From the NCBI RefSeq assembly GCF_021129175.1, contig NZ_JAJOHV010000098.1:1-46045 (forward strand): a stretch of DNA of 46,045 bases, written 5' to 3'. Source of the DNA: Chromobacterium piscinae (GTDB lineage Bacteria > Pseudomonadota > Gammaproteobacteria > Burkholderiales > Chromobacteriaceae). Shown in pieces: positions 9,130-16,350 of this stretch. Position 1 is the stretch's first letter; each line of letters starts with the position of its first letter. A program made the translations under genes and the position numbers. Below the pieces are notes generated by a model. It was not told the origin of the DNA. It made no database searches and worked only from the letters and a program-made list of their open reading frames with translations.

Positions 9130-9370
9130 CAAGAAGAACGTCGTCTGCAGATTGCCCACGCCGCCATCCACTCGCGGCTAGCCGCCCAGCATGTAGCTGG
9201 ACTCGTCGAAAGCCAGGAACACCGCCGCCATGGCCAGTTCCTCCTGCTACTCCAGGCCAGCGGCGCCAGCTTGCGCATCTGCTCCTGCAGCGCCGGCAAT
9301 TCGTCATCCGGCATGCCCAGCTTGCGAAAGCCGGCGTTTGGGCCAGCCCCGGCGACAAGCCATTGACGCA
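9130..9370 (-). pseudogene. Remnant of an SDR-family oxidoreductase
   Basis: Two pieces of a classical SDR C-terminus are readable in different minus-strand frames. One reads FRKLGMPDDELPALQEQMRK then LAPLA, the usual segment after the SDR substrate loop. The next, in another frame, reads EELAMAAVFLAFDESSYML, GG, a TAG stop, then PRVDGGVGNL, which is the canonical end of bacterial SDRs (AxFLASDxSSYxTG...VDGG). A further TAG precedes EELAM. The N-terminal cofactor domain is absent. So the gene has lost its 5' part and carries a frameshift and two stops. It is divergent from an HxlR gene, an arrangement common for HxlR-controlled SDRs. Confidence 0.75.
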
Positions 9371-9414
9371 ACCCACGCAGCCTCTTTATGGCCATTAGTA
9401 TGCAATGTATAGTA

Positions 9415-9431
9415 GGTATTGAATTGATACC
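9415..9431. promoter_or_regulatory. Inverted repeat upstream of HxlR gene, possible operator
   Basis: Arms GGTAT and ATACC flank a seven-base centre that is itself almost symmetric around GAATT. The site lies 11 bases before the HxlR start codon. HxlR regulators usually bind palindromes in the gap to a divergent target gene, so this may be the autoregulatory site left after the SDR target decayed. Confidence 0.4.
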
Positions 9432-9442
9432 CATGATCCATC

Positions 9443-9802
9443 ATGACTTTGAAAAATCAGCAGGAAACCGCCTCAGCCAGCACCTGTCCGATGCTGCAAT
9501 TCATCGACCTGATCGCCGGAAAATGGGCGATTCCCATTCTTTACCGCCTGATCGTGATGGACCGCCCAGTACGCTTCGGCGAACTGCAGCGCGCGGTCGG
9601 CACCATCACCCAGAAGGAACTCACCCGCCAGCTGCGCGCTTTCGAACAGCGCGGCCTAGTGCGGCGCACGGTTTACGCCGAGGTTCCGCCCCGCGTCGAA
9701 TACCAGATCACCACGCTGGGCAGCACGCTGCAGCAACCGCTGCAGCAACTAGCGGGGTGGATGGAGCGCTATGGCGACCAGCTGAACCGCAGCGCCTCAT
9801 GA
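9443..9802 (+). CDS. HxlR family transcriptional regulator
   Basis: A 119-residue winged-helix protein. It has the HxlR layout: an early Cys (STCPMLQFIDLIAGKWAIPI), the KWxxxIL motif, RPVRFGELQRAV, the recognition helix region ITQKELTRQLRAFEQRGLV, and the wing RTVYAEVPPRVEYQIT. Such proteins bind as dimers near their own promoter, and the conserved N-terminal Cys often senses electrophiles or oxidants. The likely ancestral target is the adjacent divergent SDR gene, which is now a remnant. The regulator itself looks intact, so it may be a functional orphan or may now act elsewhere. Confidence 0.88.
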   Translation: MTLKNQQETASASTCPMLQFIDLIAGKWAIPILYRLIVMDRPVRFGELQRAVGTITQKELTRQLRAFEQRGLVRRTVYAEVPPRVEYQITTLGSTLQQPLQQLAGWMERYGDQLNRSAS

Positions 9803-9986
9803 ACAGGCGCGACACGACAGGGCAAAGCCGAATTCCGGGGGTGACGGCGACCGCGGACTATGGGGTATAGTGTTGGCAACCCGCAATCATGCATGCCGTC
9901 TGTCCTGCGCAGAAAAGCCGGGCAAGATATCTGGTGCCGCAGCAAAATTTAAAATTCAACAATGAATTCAAAAGGTTAATCATTCA

Positions 9987-10556
9987 ATGCTATTGATGAT
10001 CGACAATTATGATTCCTTCACCTACAACCTGGTGCAGTACTTCGGCGAGCTGGGCCAGGACGTGAAGGTGTTCCGCAACGACGAAATCACCCTGCAGCAG
10101 ATCGAAGAACTGAAGCCAAAATACCTGGTGGTCTCTCCCGGCCCCTGCACGCCCAACGAAGCCGGCGTGTCGGTGCCCGCCATCCTGCACTTCGCCGGCA
10201 AGCTGCCCATCATGGGCGTGTGCCTGGGCCACCAGGGCATTGGCCAGGCTTTCGGCGGCAAGGTCGTCCACGCCAAGCAACTGATGCACGGCAAGGTGTC
10301 GCCGGTCAGCCATCTGGATAAGGGCATGTTCCATGGCCTGCCCAATCCCGTCACCTGCACCCGCTATCATTCGCTGGTGATCGAACGCGAAACGCTGCCG
10401 GACTGCCTGGAAGTCACCGCCTGGACCGACGATGGAGAAATCATGGGCGTGCGCCACAAGACGCTGCCGATCGAAGGCGTGCAGTTCCACCCGGAATCCA
10501 TCCTCACCGAGCATGGCCACCGCATGCTGGACAACTTCCTGAAGGAATTCGCCTGA
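9987..10556 (+). CDS. trpG: Anthranilate synthase component II (glutamine amidotransferase)
   Basis: A 189-residue class I glutamine amidotransferase that supplies ammonia to TrpE. The catalytic Cys79 lies in [16 protein letters not shown], and His168/Glu170 in VQFHPESI complete the triad. The N-terminus [20 protein letters not shown] is standard for TrpG/PabA. Like many such proteins it may serve both anthranilate and aminodeoxychorismate synthases. The 184-base gap before it holds its own AT-rich leader. The TGA overlaps the ATG of the next gene by one base, so the LprI-like gene is probably translationally coupled. Confidence 0.95.
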   Translation: MLLMIDNYDSFTYNLVQYFGELGQDVKVFRNDEITLQQIEELKPKYLVVSPGPCTPNEAGVSVPAILHFAGKLPIMGVCLGHQGIGQAFGGKVVHAKQLMHGKVSPVSHLDKGMFHGLPNPVTCTRYHSLVIERETLPDCLEVTAWTDDGEIMGVRHKTLPIEGVQFHPESILTEHGHRMLDNFLKEFA

Positions 10557-10942
10557 TGCGATTGACGCCGCTGCTGTTCGGCGTCTTGCTGGCCTCCCCC
10601 GCCTGGTCCGGCGCGCTGGACGACTGCGAGCAAAGCAAGGCCGACACTCCGGCCGTCGCCGCCTGCCTGCAGCAACGCCACAGCGAGACGGGCCGCCAGC
10701 TGACCGCCCAAGAAGACAGGGCGCTGGATGCGATGCGCAAGCTTGACGCCGCCACCGACGGCCGCTTCCACGCCGCGCGCGAACTGCGCCGCGCCCGCCA
10801 GTCTTACCGCGACTACCGCCGCCAGCACTGCGACTGGGTGGAAGCCAGCTACGCCAGCGGCAACGGCGCGGCCCGCGCCCGGCTGGCCTGCGAAATCGAC
10901 CTCGACACGCAAAGGCTGGCCGACCTCGCCCGCCACAGCTGA
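10556..10942 (+). CDS. LprI-like periplasmic protein (DUF1311-type domain)
   Basis: A 128-residue secreted protein. A signal peptide ([20 protein letters not shown]) precedes a helical domain with four Cys residues (DDCEQSK, AACLQQRH, QHCDWVE, ARLACEIDL). The spacing of these Cys residues and the pattern LTAQEDRALDAMRKLD resemble the lysozyme inhibitor LprI N-terminal domain family (DUF1311). Members are periplasmic, and a few inhibit lysozyme, but most are untested. Its start overlaps the trpG stop and its end is 12 bases before trpD, so it sits inside the tryptophan operon although nothing ties it to that pathway. Family assignment is moderately sure; role is unknown. Confidence 0.7.
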   Translation: MRLTPLLFGVLLASPAWSGALDDCEQSKADTPAVAACLQQRHSETGRQLTAQEDRALDAMRKLDAATDGRFHAARELRRARQSYRDYRRQHCDWVEASYASGNGAARARLACEIDLDTQRLADLARHS

Positions 10943-10954
10943 TAGGAAATCCAG

Positions 10955-11983
10955 ATGATCACCCCGCAAGCGGCGCTAAATCGCCTGATCGACGGCAACG
11001 AACTGTTCTACGAAGAAATGCTGGCGTTGATGCGCCAGATCATGCGCGGCGAACTGACGCCGGCGCAAACTTCGGCCATCCTCATCGGCCTCAGGGTCAA
11101 GGTGGAGTCCGTATCGGAAATCGCCGCGGCCGCCACCGTGATGCGCGAATTCTCCACCCACGTGCCGGTGTCCAACCGCAACCATCTGGTGGACACCTGC
11201 GGCACCGGCGGCGACAAGTCCCACACTTTCAACATCTCCACCACCGCGGCCTTCGTCGCCTCGGCCGCCGGCGCGCGCGTGGCCAAGCATGGCGGCCGTT
11301 CGGTATCGTCCAGCTCGGGCAGCGCCGACGTGCTGGAGCTGCTCGGCGTCAACCTGCAGCTGACGGCGGAACAGGTCGGACAATGCCTGGATGAAATCGG
11401 CCTGGGCTTCATGTTCGCCCCCAACCACAACAGCGCGATGAAACACGTGGCGCCGATCCGCAAGGAGCTTGGCGCGCGCACCATCTTCAACATCCTGGGG
11501 CCGCTGACCAATCCGGCCGGCGCCGACAACCAGCTGATGGGCGTGTTCCACCCCGACCTGGTGGGCATCCAGTCCCGCGTGCTCAAGCAGCTGGGCAGCA
11601 AGCACGTGATGGTCGTCCACGGCAGCGACGGCCTGGACGAATTGACACTGTCCGGTCCCAGCATGGTGGCGGAACTCAAGAATGGCGAGATACTGGAATA
11701 CCAGCTGGAGCCAGGCGAGTTCGGCCTCGCCGCCTGCGAGCTGAAAGACCTGCGCGCCAACACCGCCGAACAGTCCCGCGACCGCCTGCTATCCGTATTG
11801 GACGGCCAGCCGGGACCCGCCCGCGACATCGTGCTGTTCAACGCCGGCGCGGCGATTTACACCGCCGATATCGCCCCAAGCCTGGCCGACGGTGTTAACA
11901 TTGCGCGCGAAGCCTTGGACAGCGGCAAAGCCAAGCAGAAATTACAGCAGCTGGTCGCCTTGAGCCGGAAGCTCGGCGGCTGA
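10955..11983 (+). CDS. trpD: Anthranilate phosphoribosyltransferase
   Basis: A 342-residue enzyme of the second tryptophan step, joining anthranilate with PRPP. The pyrophosphate loop [17 protein letters not shown] (GTGGD at residues 83-87) and the Mg-binding region after [18 protein letters not shown] are intact. [20 protein letters not shown] and [10 protein letters not shown] match the anthranilate-binding site. Length is normal. It follows trpG and the LprI-like gene in one transcription unit. trpC, the usual next gene, is absent; a phosphomannomutase gene follows after 57 bases, so indole-glycerol-phosphate synthase must be encoded elsewhere. Confidence 0.97.
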   Translation: MITPQAALNRLIDGNELFYEEMLALMRQIMRGELTPAQTSAILIGLRVKVESVSEIAAAATVMREFSTHVPVSNRNHLVDTCGTGGDKSHTFNISTTAAFVASAAGARVAKHGGRSVSSSSGSADVLELLGVNLQLTAEQVGQCLDEIGLGFMFAPNHNSAMKHVAPIRKELGARTIFNILGPLTNPAGADNQLMGVFHPDLVGIQSRVLKQLGSKHVMVVHGSDGLDELTLSGPSMVAELKNGEILEYQLEPGEFGLAACELKDLRANTAEQSRDRLLSVLDGQPGPARDIVLFNAGAAIYTADIAPSLADGVNIAREALDSGKAKQKLQQLVALSRKLGG

Positions 11984-12040
11984 CTCCCCAGCGGGGCGGC
12001 GCACCTCCGCCCTCCAACCTCATATCGCGTCAAAGCCATC

Positions 12041-13417
12041 ATGAACAAAATATCCAAAGATATCTTCAAAGCGTATGACATCCGCGGCATCGTCGGCAAA
12101 ACCCTGACCGCCGCCGTCGCGCGGCAAATCGGCCAGGCCGTGGCTTCGGAAGCCATCGCCCGCAAGGTCAAGGCCATTGTGATCGGCCGCGACGGCCGCC
12201 TGTCCGGCCCCGAGCTGAGCGAGGCGCTGGCCGACGGCATCCGCGCCGCCGGCGTGGACGTGATCGACGTCGGCCGCGTCGCCACCCCGATGCTGTACTT
12301 CGCCGCCCACCAGCTGGGCACCCTGTCCGGCGTGATGGTGACCGGCAGCCATAACCCTCCCGACTACAACGGCTTCAAGATGATGCTGGCCGGCGATACC
12401 CTGGCCGGCGAGGACATCCAGAAACTCTACCAGCGCATCGTCGACAGCAACTTGGCCGAAGGCGAAGGCGGCTACCGCACCGAAGACATCGCGGAAGCCT
12501 ATCTGGAACGCATCACCTCCGACATCAAGCTGGAACGCCCGCTGAACATTGTGGTGGACAGCGGCAACGGCGTCGCCGGCGCGTTCGGCCCGCTGCTGTA
12601 CCGCCGCCTGGGCTGCAAGGTGCGCGAGCTATTCTGCGACGTGGACGGCAATTTCCCGAACCACCACCCGGACCCAGCCAAGCCGGAAAACCTGAAGGAC
12701 CTGATCGAGGCGCTGCAGAAGACCGACGCCGAGATCGGCCTGGCCTTCGATGGCGACGGCGACCGCCTGGGCGTGGTCACCAAGGACGGCAACATCATCT
12801 GGCCGGACCGCCAGCTGATGCTGTACGCGGCCGACGTGCTGGACCGCAATCCCAAGGCCAAGGTGATCTTCGACGTCAAGTCCACCCGCCTGCTGAAGCC
12901 CTGGATCAAGAAAAACGGCGGCGTGCCGGTAATGGCGCGCACCGGCCACAGCTTCATCAAAGCCAAGATCAAGGAAACCGGCGCGCTGCTGGCCGGCGAG
13001 ATGAGCGGCCACGTGTTCTTCAAGGAGCGCTGGTATGGCTTCGACGACGGCATCTACACCGGCGCCCGCCTGCTGGAAGTGCTGTCCCGCGTCGAAGACC
13101 CGAGCGAACTCCTGAACGCACTGCCCAATGCCGTCTCCACGCCCGAGCTGAACCTGAAAATGGCCAAGGAAGGCGAGAACCACGCGCTGATCTCCAAACT
13201 GCAGGAATCCGCCAAGTTCGACGGCGCCGAAGAGGTGAACACGCTGGACGGCCTGCGCGTCGAGTACAAGGATGGCTTCGGCCTGGCCCGCGCATCCAAC
13301 ACCACGCCGGTGATCGTGCTGCGCTTCGAAGCCGACACCGAAGAGGCGCTGGAGCGCATCAAGGGCGACTTCCGCCGCGTGCTGGCCACCGCCACCGACG
13401 CCAAGCTGCCGTTCTAA
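12041..13417 (+). CDS. algC: Phosphomannomutase/phosphoglucomutase
   Basis: A 458-residue alpha-D-phosphohexomutase. FKAYDIRGIVGKTL opens domain 1. The phosphoserine loop is GVMVTGSHNPPDYNGFKM (Ser in TGSHNP). The metal loop is LAFDGDGDRLGVV (DGDGDR), and the sugar loop is GALLAGEMSGHVFFKERW (GEMSGH). The phosphate-binding end has RVEYKDGFGLARASNTTP. Enzymes of this AlgC/ManB group make mannose 1-phosphate or glucose 1-phosphate for LPS and exopolysaccharide. The symbol follows the dual-specificity Pseudomonas enzyme and is tentative. It is likely co-transcribed with trpD or from a promoter in the short gap. Confidence 0.9.
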   Translation: MNKISKDIFKAYDIRGIVGKTLTAAVARQIGQAVASEAIARKVKAIVIGRDGRLSGPELSEALADGIRAAGVDVIDVGRVATPMLYFAAHQLGTLSGVMVTGSHNPPDYNGFKMMLAGDTLAGEDIQKLYQRIVDSNLAEGEGGYRTEDIAEAYLERITSDIKLERPLNIVVDSGNGVAGAFGPLLYRRLGCKVRELFCDVDGNFPNHHPDPAKPENLKDLIEALQKTDAEIGLAFDGDGDRLGVVTKDGNIIWPDRQLMLYAADVLDRNPKAKVIFDVKSTRLLKPWIKKNGGVPVMARTGHSFIKAKIKETGALLAGEMSGHVFFKERWYGFDDGIYTGARLLEVLSRVEDPSELLNALPNAVSTPELNLKMAKEGENHALISKLQESAKFDGAEEVNTLDGLRVEYKDGFGLARASNTTPVIVLRFEADTEEALERIKGDFRRVLATATDAKLPF

Positions 13418-13425
13418 GCCTGCCG

Positions 13426-13486
13426 CGACCGCGACTGGCGGTCGTGTGGAAATAGCTGTCAGGGGACATGGTGCATCCATGTCCCC
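13426..13486 (+). other. Two consecutive hairpins between the phosphomannomutase gene and prmB
   Basis: The first hairpin pairs CGACCGC with GCGGTCG around a five-base loop. The second is a perfect 10-bp stem, GGGGACATGG with CCATGTCCCC, around TGCAT, ending 20 bases before the prmB ATG. Neither is followed by a T-run, so they are not classical intrinsic terminators. They could stabilise mRNA, mark processing, or affect prmB translation. Confidence 0.45.
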
Positions 13487-13506
13487 GTTGCATTGAAAGG
13501 AAATCC

Positions 13507-14409
13507 ATGTACCAACTGGCCGCCAGCCACTTCACCACCGCGCGCGACCTGCTGCGCTTCGCCGTGTCGCGCTTCAACGAGGCCGAGCTCACCTACGGCC
13601 ACGGCACCCACAACGCGCACGACGAAGCGGCCTACCTGATCCTGTCGGCGCTGCAACTGCCGATCGATACGCTGGAGCCCTATCTGGACGCCCGGCTGCT
13701 ACCCGAGGAAGTGGAACGCGTGGTGGAGCTGATCCGCCGCCGTGCCGAGGACAAGGTGCCGGTCGCCTACCTGACCAACGAGGCCTGGCAGGGCGAGTTC
13801 AACTTCTATGTCGACGAGCGCGTGCTGGTGCCGCGCTCCTTCATCTACGAACTGCTGGGCGAGCCGCTGGCGCCGTGGATCGAACATCCGGAACTGGTGC
13901 ACCGCGCGCTGGACCTGTGCACCGGCTCCGGCTGCCTGGCCATCCAACTGGCCAGCCACTATCCGGACGCCGAGGTCGACGCCGTCGACATCTCGCTGGA
14001 CGCGCTGGAAGTGGCGGCGATCAACGTCGAGCACTACGGCCTGCAGGACCGCGTCAACCTGATCCACACCGACATGTTCGAGGGGATTGAGGAAAAGTAC
14101 GATCTGATCATCTCCAACCCACCCTACGTCGACGCCGAATCGGTGGAGGAGCTGCCGGAAGAATATTTGCACGAGCCGGAAATCGCGCTCGGCTCCGGCG
14201 AGGACGGCCTGGACGCCACCCGCGAAATCCTGCGCCGCGCACCGGAATTCCTGAACGAGCGCGGCGTGCTGCTGGTGGAAATCGGCCACAACCGCGACAT
14301 GCTGGAAGAGTGCTTCCCCTCCCTGCCCTTCATGTGGATGGAAACGCAGAGCGGCGATGGCTTCGTCTTCCTGCTGACGCGCGAAGACATAGTAAACGCT
14401 GCGATCTAA
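13507..14409 (+). CDS. prmB: Ribosomal protein L3 N5-glutamine methyltransferase
   Basis: A 300-residue SAM-dependent methyltransferase of the HemK/PrmB family that modifies a glutamine of ribosomal protein L3. The start was set at MYQLAASHFTTARDLLRF, which has an AAGGA site in front; a longer reading would add 13 unlike residues. The SAM-binding segment is LDLCTGSGCLAIQLA and the catalytic motif is IISNPPYVDAESV. The PrmB-type N-terminal helical domain ends in VAYLTNEAWQGEFNFYVDER, a variant of the family's YLTxEAWFxGxxFYVDER. A strong terminator follows. Confidence 0.95.
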   Translation: MYQLAASHFTTARDLLRFAVSRFNEAELTYGHGTHNAHDEAAYLILSALQLPIDTLEPYLDARLLPEEVERVVELIRRRAEDKVPVAYLTNEAWQGEFNFYVDERVLVPRSFIYELLGEPLAPWIEHPELVHRALDLCTGSGCLAIQLASHYPDAEVDAVDISLDALEVAAINVEHYGLQDRVNLIHTDMFEGIEEKYDLIISNPPYVDAESVEELPEEYLHEPEIALGSGEDGLDATREILRRAPEFLNERGVLLVEIGHNRDMLEECFPSLPFMWMETQSGDGFVFLLTREDIVNAAI

Positions 14410-14417
14410 TCAGATCG

Positions 14418-14451
14418 AAAAGCCGCCAATCCAAAGGGTTTGGCGGCTTTT
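14418..14451 (+). terminator. Intrinsic terminator after prmB
   Basis: A 12-bp perfect stem (AAAAGCCGCCAA with TTGGCGGCTTTT) has a 10-base loop and a trailing T-run. It begins 8 bases after the prmB stop codon, as expected for a strong rho-independent terminator. Confidence 0.92.
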
Positions 14452-14500
14452 TCACGCCCCTCCATTTCGCACCTCTTGCCAAGAGCAAAAGACCCACGAA

Positions 14501-14525
14501 AAAAAGCCCCACTAAGGGGCTTTTT
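14501..14525 (-). terminator. Intrinsic terminator after cspA
   Basis: Stem AAAAAGCCCC with GGGGCTTTTT and loop ACTAA lies 14 bases past the cspA stop on the minus strand. Because both flanks carry A/T runs it may also back up the prmB terminator on the other strand. Confidence 0.88.
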
Positions 14526-14539
14526 GCTAGCAGCAATAC

Positions 14540-14743
14540 TTAGAGCGGCTGAATGCCAGATGCTGCCGGACCCTTTTGGCCCATCGCTCTGGTGTAGCTC
14601 ACTTTTTGGCCTTCATGCAGCGACTTGAATCCATCGGCGCGAATTTCAGAAAAATGAGCGAACAGATCATCACCACCATTATCAGGGGTAATGAAACCAA
14701 AACCTTTTGCGTCATTGAAGAATTTAACGGTACCAGTTTCCAT
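14540..14743 (-). CDS. cspA: Cold shock protein
   Basis: A 67-residue single cold-shock domain. [20 protein letters not shown] contains RNP1 (KGFGFI), and [10 protein letters not shown] holds RNP2 (usual form VFVHF). The end [10 protein letters not shown] is the normal CspA-type last strand. The protein binds single-stranded RNA and acts as an RNA chaperone. The start at METG is supported by AAGGAG eight bases upstream and by family length. An upstream-extended frame is part of the leader and not protein. One residue stretch ([10 protein letters not shown]) differs from the usual FEVTQGPKG. Confidence 0.95.
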   Translation of the reverse strand: METGTVKFFNDAKGFGFITPDNGGDDLFAHFSEIRADGFKSLHEGQKVSYTRAMGQKGPAASGIQPL

Positions 14744-14880
14744 AATGCACTCCTTGTGTCGGTAAGGGCATAAAATTGCCAAAGGCATGATAATCAAGGA
14801 ATAGATAAGGAAACAATGAAGACCAATTGGGTGGGCAACGAGGTATCGATAGATATGACGCTTGAAAATCTTGCATCTCA

Positions 14881-14910
14881 ATTTTGCACAGATTACTTTT
14901 CAATTGTCAA
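14881..14910 (-). promoter_or_regulatory. Promoter of cspA with long leader
   Basis: On the minus strand a perfect TTGACA (14905-14910) is followed after 18 bases by CAAAAT (14881-14886, four of six matches to the -10 consensus). Transcription would start near 14874 and give a leader of about 130 bases before the ATG. Long leaders of this kind act as cold-sensing structures in other cspA genes. The leader is AT-richer than its surroundings. Confidence 0.6.
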
Positions 14911-15310
14911 CAAAATTTGTGATCTTGAAAAATGTAGGCTTACCGCACTCACGACGAATTGCATAAATAGCTTTACAATCCATTGAAACAGAGTAGGCCT
15001 ATTTCCTTACCTACCAAGCTCGTACTCGAGCCTTTTTATTTATTTATGGCGTTTACCAACCCCTCCATGATGTCGCCTTGCTTATTCCATGGCCACGGAT
15101 AGCGCTATGTTGGGGCAGTAGCCTCCTAGTGATGTCTACGATGGTAGATCCAAGCTAACTTGTGGTGCGTGTTGATGTGCTCAAGAAACAAGCAAGCACC
15201 TGTTGTGGAGCGGCATTTACATGCCAAAACAGTGGCATGTTTGTGGAAATAATCATAAATAGAAAAGAAAATTCATTTCTTATAAATATTTAAAAAATCA
15301 ACCGCTTTTA
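14911..15310. other. AT-richer intergenic region without a recognisable gene
   Basis: About 400 bases carry no supported coding region and are clearly less GC-rich than the rest. Three things are visible. GCTCG and CGAGC around a four-base loop, followed by CTTTTT (15018-15037), resembles a weak plus-strand terminator. An inverted repeat, ACATGCCA and TGGCATGT with a six-base spacer, lies at 15219-15240. A minus-strand stretch near 15049-15105 reads NKQGDIMEGLVNAINK before a stop and may be the tail of a lost gene. The AT-rich end near the LysR gene probably has no coding role. Confidence 0.4.
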
Positions 15311-15314
15311 GAAG

Positions 15315-16235
15315 CTACCAGCCGCTCTTACCATCCCCCCTGGGCCGATATGGATCAAAGTGCTTATCCAGATGACTGACGAAGGCCCGGACTTTCGCCG
15401 ACAGGTTGTTCTTCATCGGATAGACCGCGTGAATGTCGGCTGCCGGAAACCGCCAATCACCTAGCACTTCGCGCAGCCGTCCCGAGCGAAGATAAGGCGC
15501 GACATTCCATTCCGAGCGCAGCAATATCCCCAGCCCCCGCAGCGCCCAGTTGACCGCCGCTTCTCCATCGTTGGTCGAGACCGTCCCGCGAACCTTCACA
15601 TTGGCTTGCGCGGCCCCTGAATGCAGGTGCCAGGCGCCGTAGGTCTCATCACTCTCCCGGATCACGATACAGCGGTGGCGCTGCAGATCCATCGGGGAAA
15701 CCGGGACGCCGAAACATTCCAGATAAGCGGGCGATGCGCATAGCAGACGGCGATTGCTGGCAATTTTCCTGGACGTGACGCGAGCGTCGGGCATTTCGCC
15801 GAAGCGGATGCAGACATCGAACCCTTCTTCGATCAGATTGGCAGGGCGGTCGGACAGGGATAACTGGACGTCGACATCCGGATAAATCTCCACGAAATCC
15901 GCGATGGCCGGGGCGATGAATTGCCGGCCAAAACCGAAAGTCGCATTGACGCGCAGCAACCCTTTCGGGATGGATTGGGCGCTGGCAAGCCTTTGCTCCA
16001 GCTCCTCCAGATCCCCCAGAATCTTTTTCCCCTCAGCCAGATACAACTCGCCTTCATACGTGATTGCCGTCCGTCTCGTCGTGCGGTTCAGCAACCGGAT
16101 GCCGAGCCTCGCCTCAAGATTGGCCAAGCGCCGGCTGACGGCGGCGGTGGATACGCCAAGCTCTTGCGCCGCGCCGGACAAGGTGCCCGCCTTCACCACT
16201 TCCAGGAAAAAAGCGACGTCGGATACAGAGTTCAT
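15315..16235 (-). CDS. LysR family transcriptional regulator
   Basis: A 306-residue LTTR. The start was placed at MNSVSDVAFFLEVVKAGTLS, the standard first helix; 12 upstream residues are unlikely. The winged helix spans residues 1-60 (SGAAQELGVSTAAVSRRLAN, LEARLGIRLLNRTTRRT) and the type 2 periplasmic-like co-inducer domain follows from about residue 88. It belongs to the CrgA/DsdC-like group with RLLNRTTR. It is divergent from leuCD across 115 bases, so it most likely controls them in response to a pathway metabolite, and may also repress itself. Confidence 0.93.
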   Translation of the reverse strand: MNSVSDVAFFLEVVKAGTLSGAAQELGVSTAAVSRRLANLEARLGIRLLNRTTRRTAITYEGELYLAEGKKILGDLEELEQRLASAQSIPKGLLRVNATFGFGRQFIAPAIADFVEIYPDVDVQLSLSDRPANLIEEGFDVCIRFGEMPDARVTSRKIASNRRLLCASPAYLECFGVPVSPMDLQRHRCIVIRESDETYGAWHLHSGAAQANVKVRGTVSTNDGEAAVNWALRGLGILLRSEWNVAPYLRSGRLREVLGDWRFPAADIHAVYPMKNNLSAKVRAFVSHLDKHFDPYRPRGDGKSGW

Positions 16236-16350
16236 TTTTGCGTTTAAGTTAAAAAAAGTTTGATATTTCAATTATTGTACAGAAATTTGCAATCCACTAA
16301 CTTGCCTTCCAAGGAAGCCGCCTCGCTTTCAGACTCACCGGGAGACACGC
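16236..16350. promoter_or_regulatory. Divergent control region of LysR gene and leuCD
   Basis: This AT-rich 115-base gap separates the two divergent genes. TTGA and TCAA flank a four-base centre at 16260-16271, close to the short dyad with an AT-rich core that LysR proteins bind. GGGAGA lies at a suitable distance before the leuC start. No unambiguous -35/-10 pair could be fixed. Confidence 0.4.
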
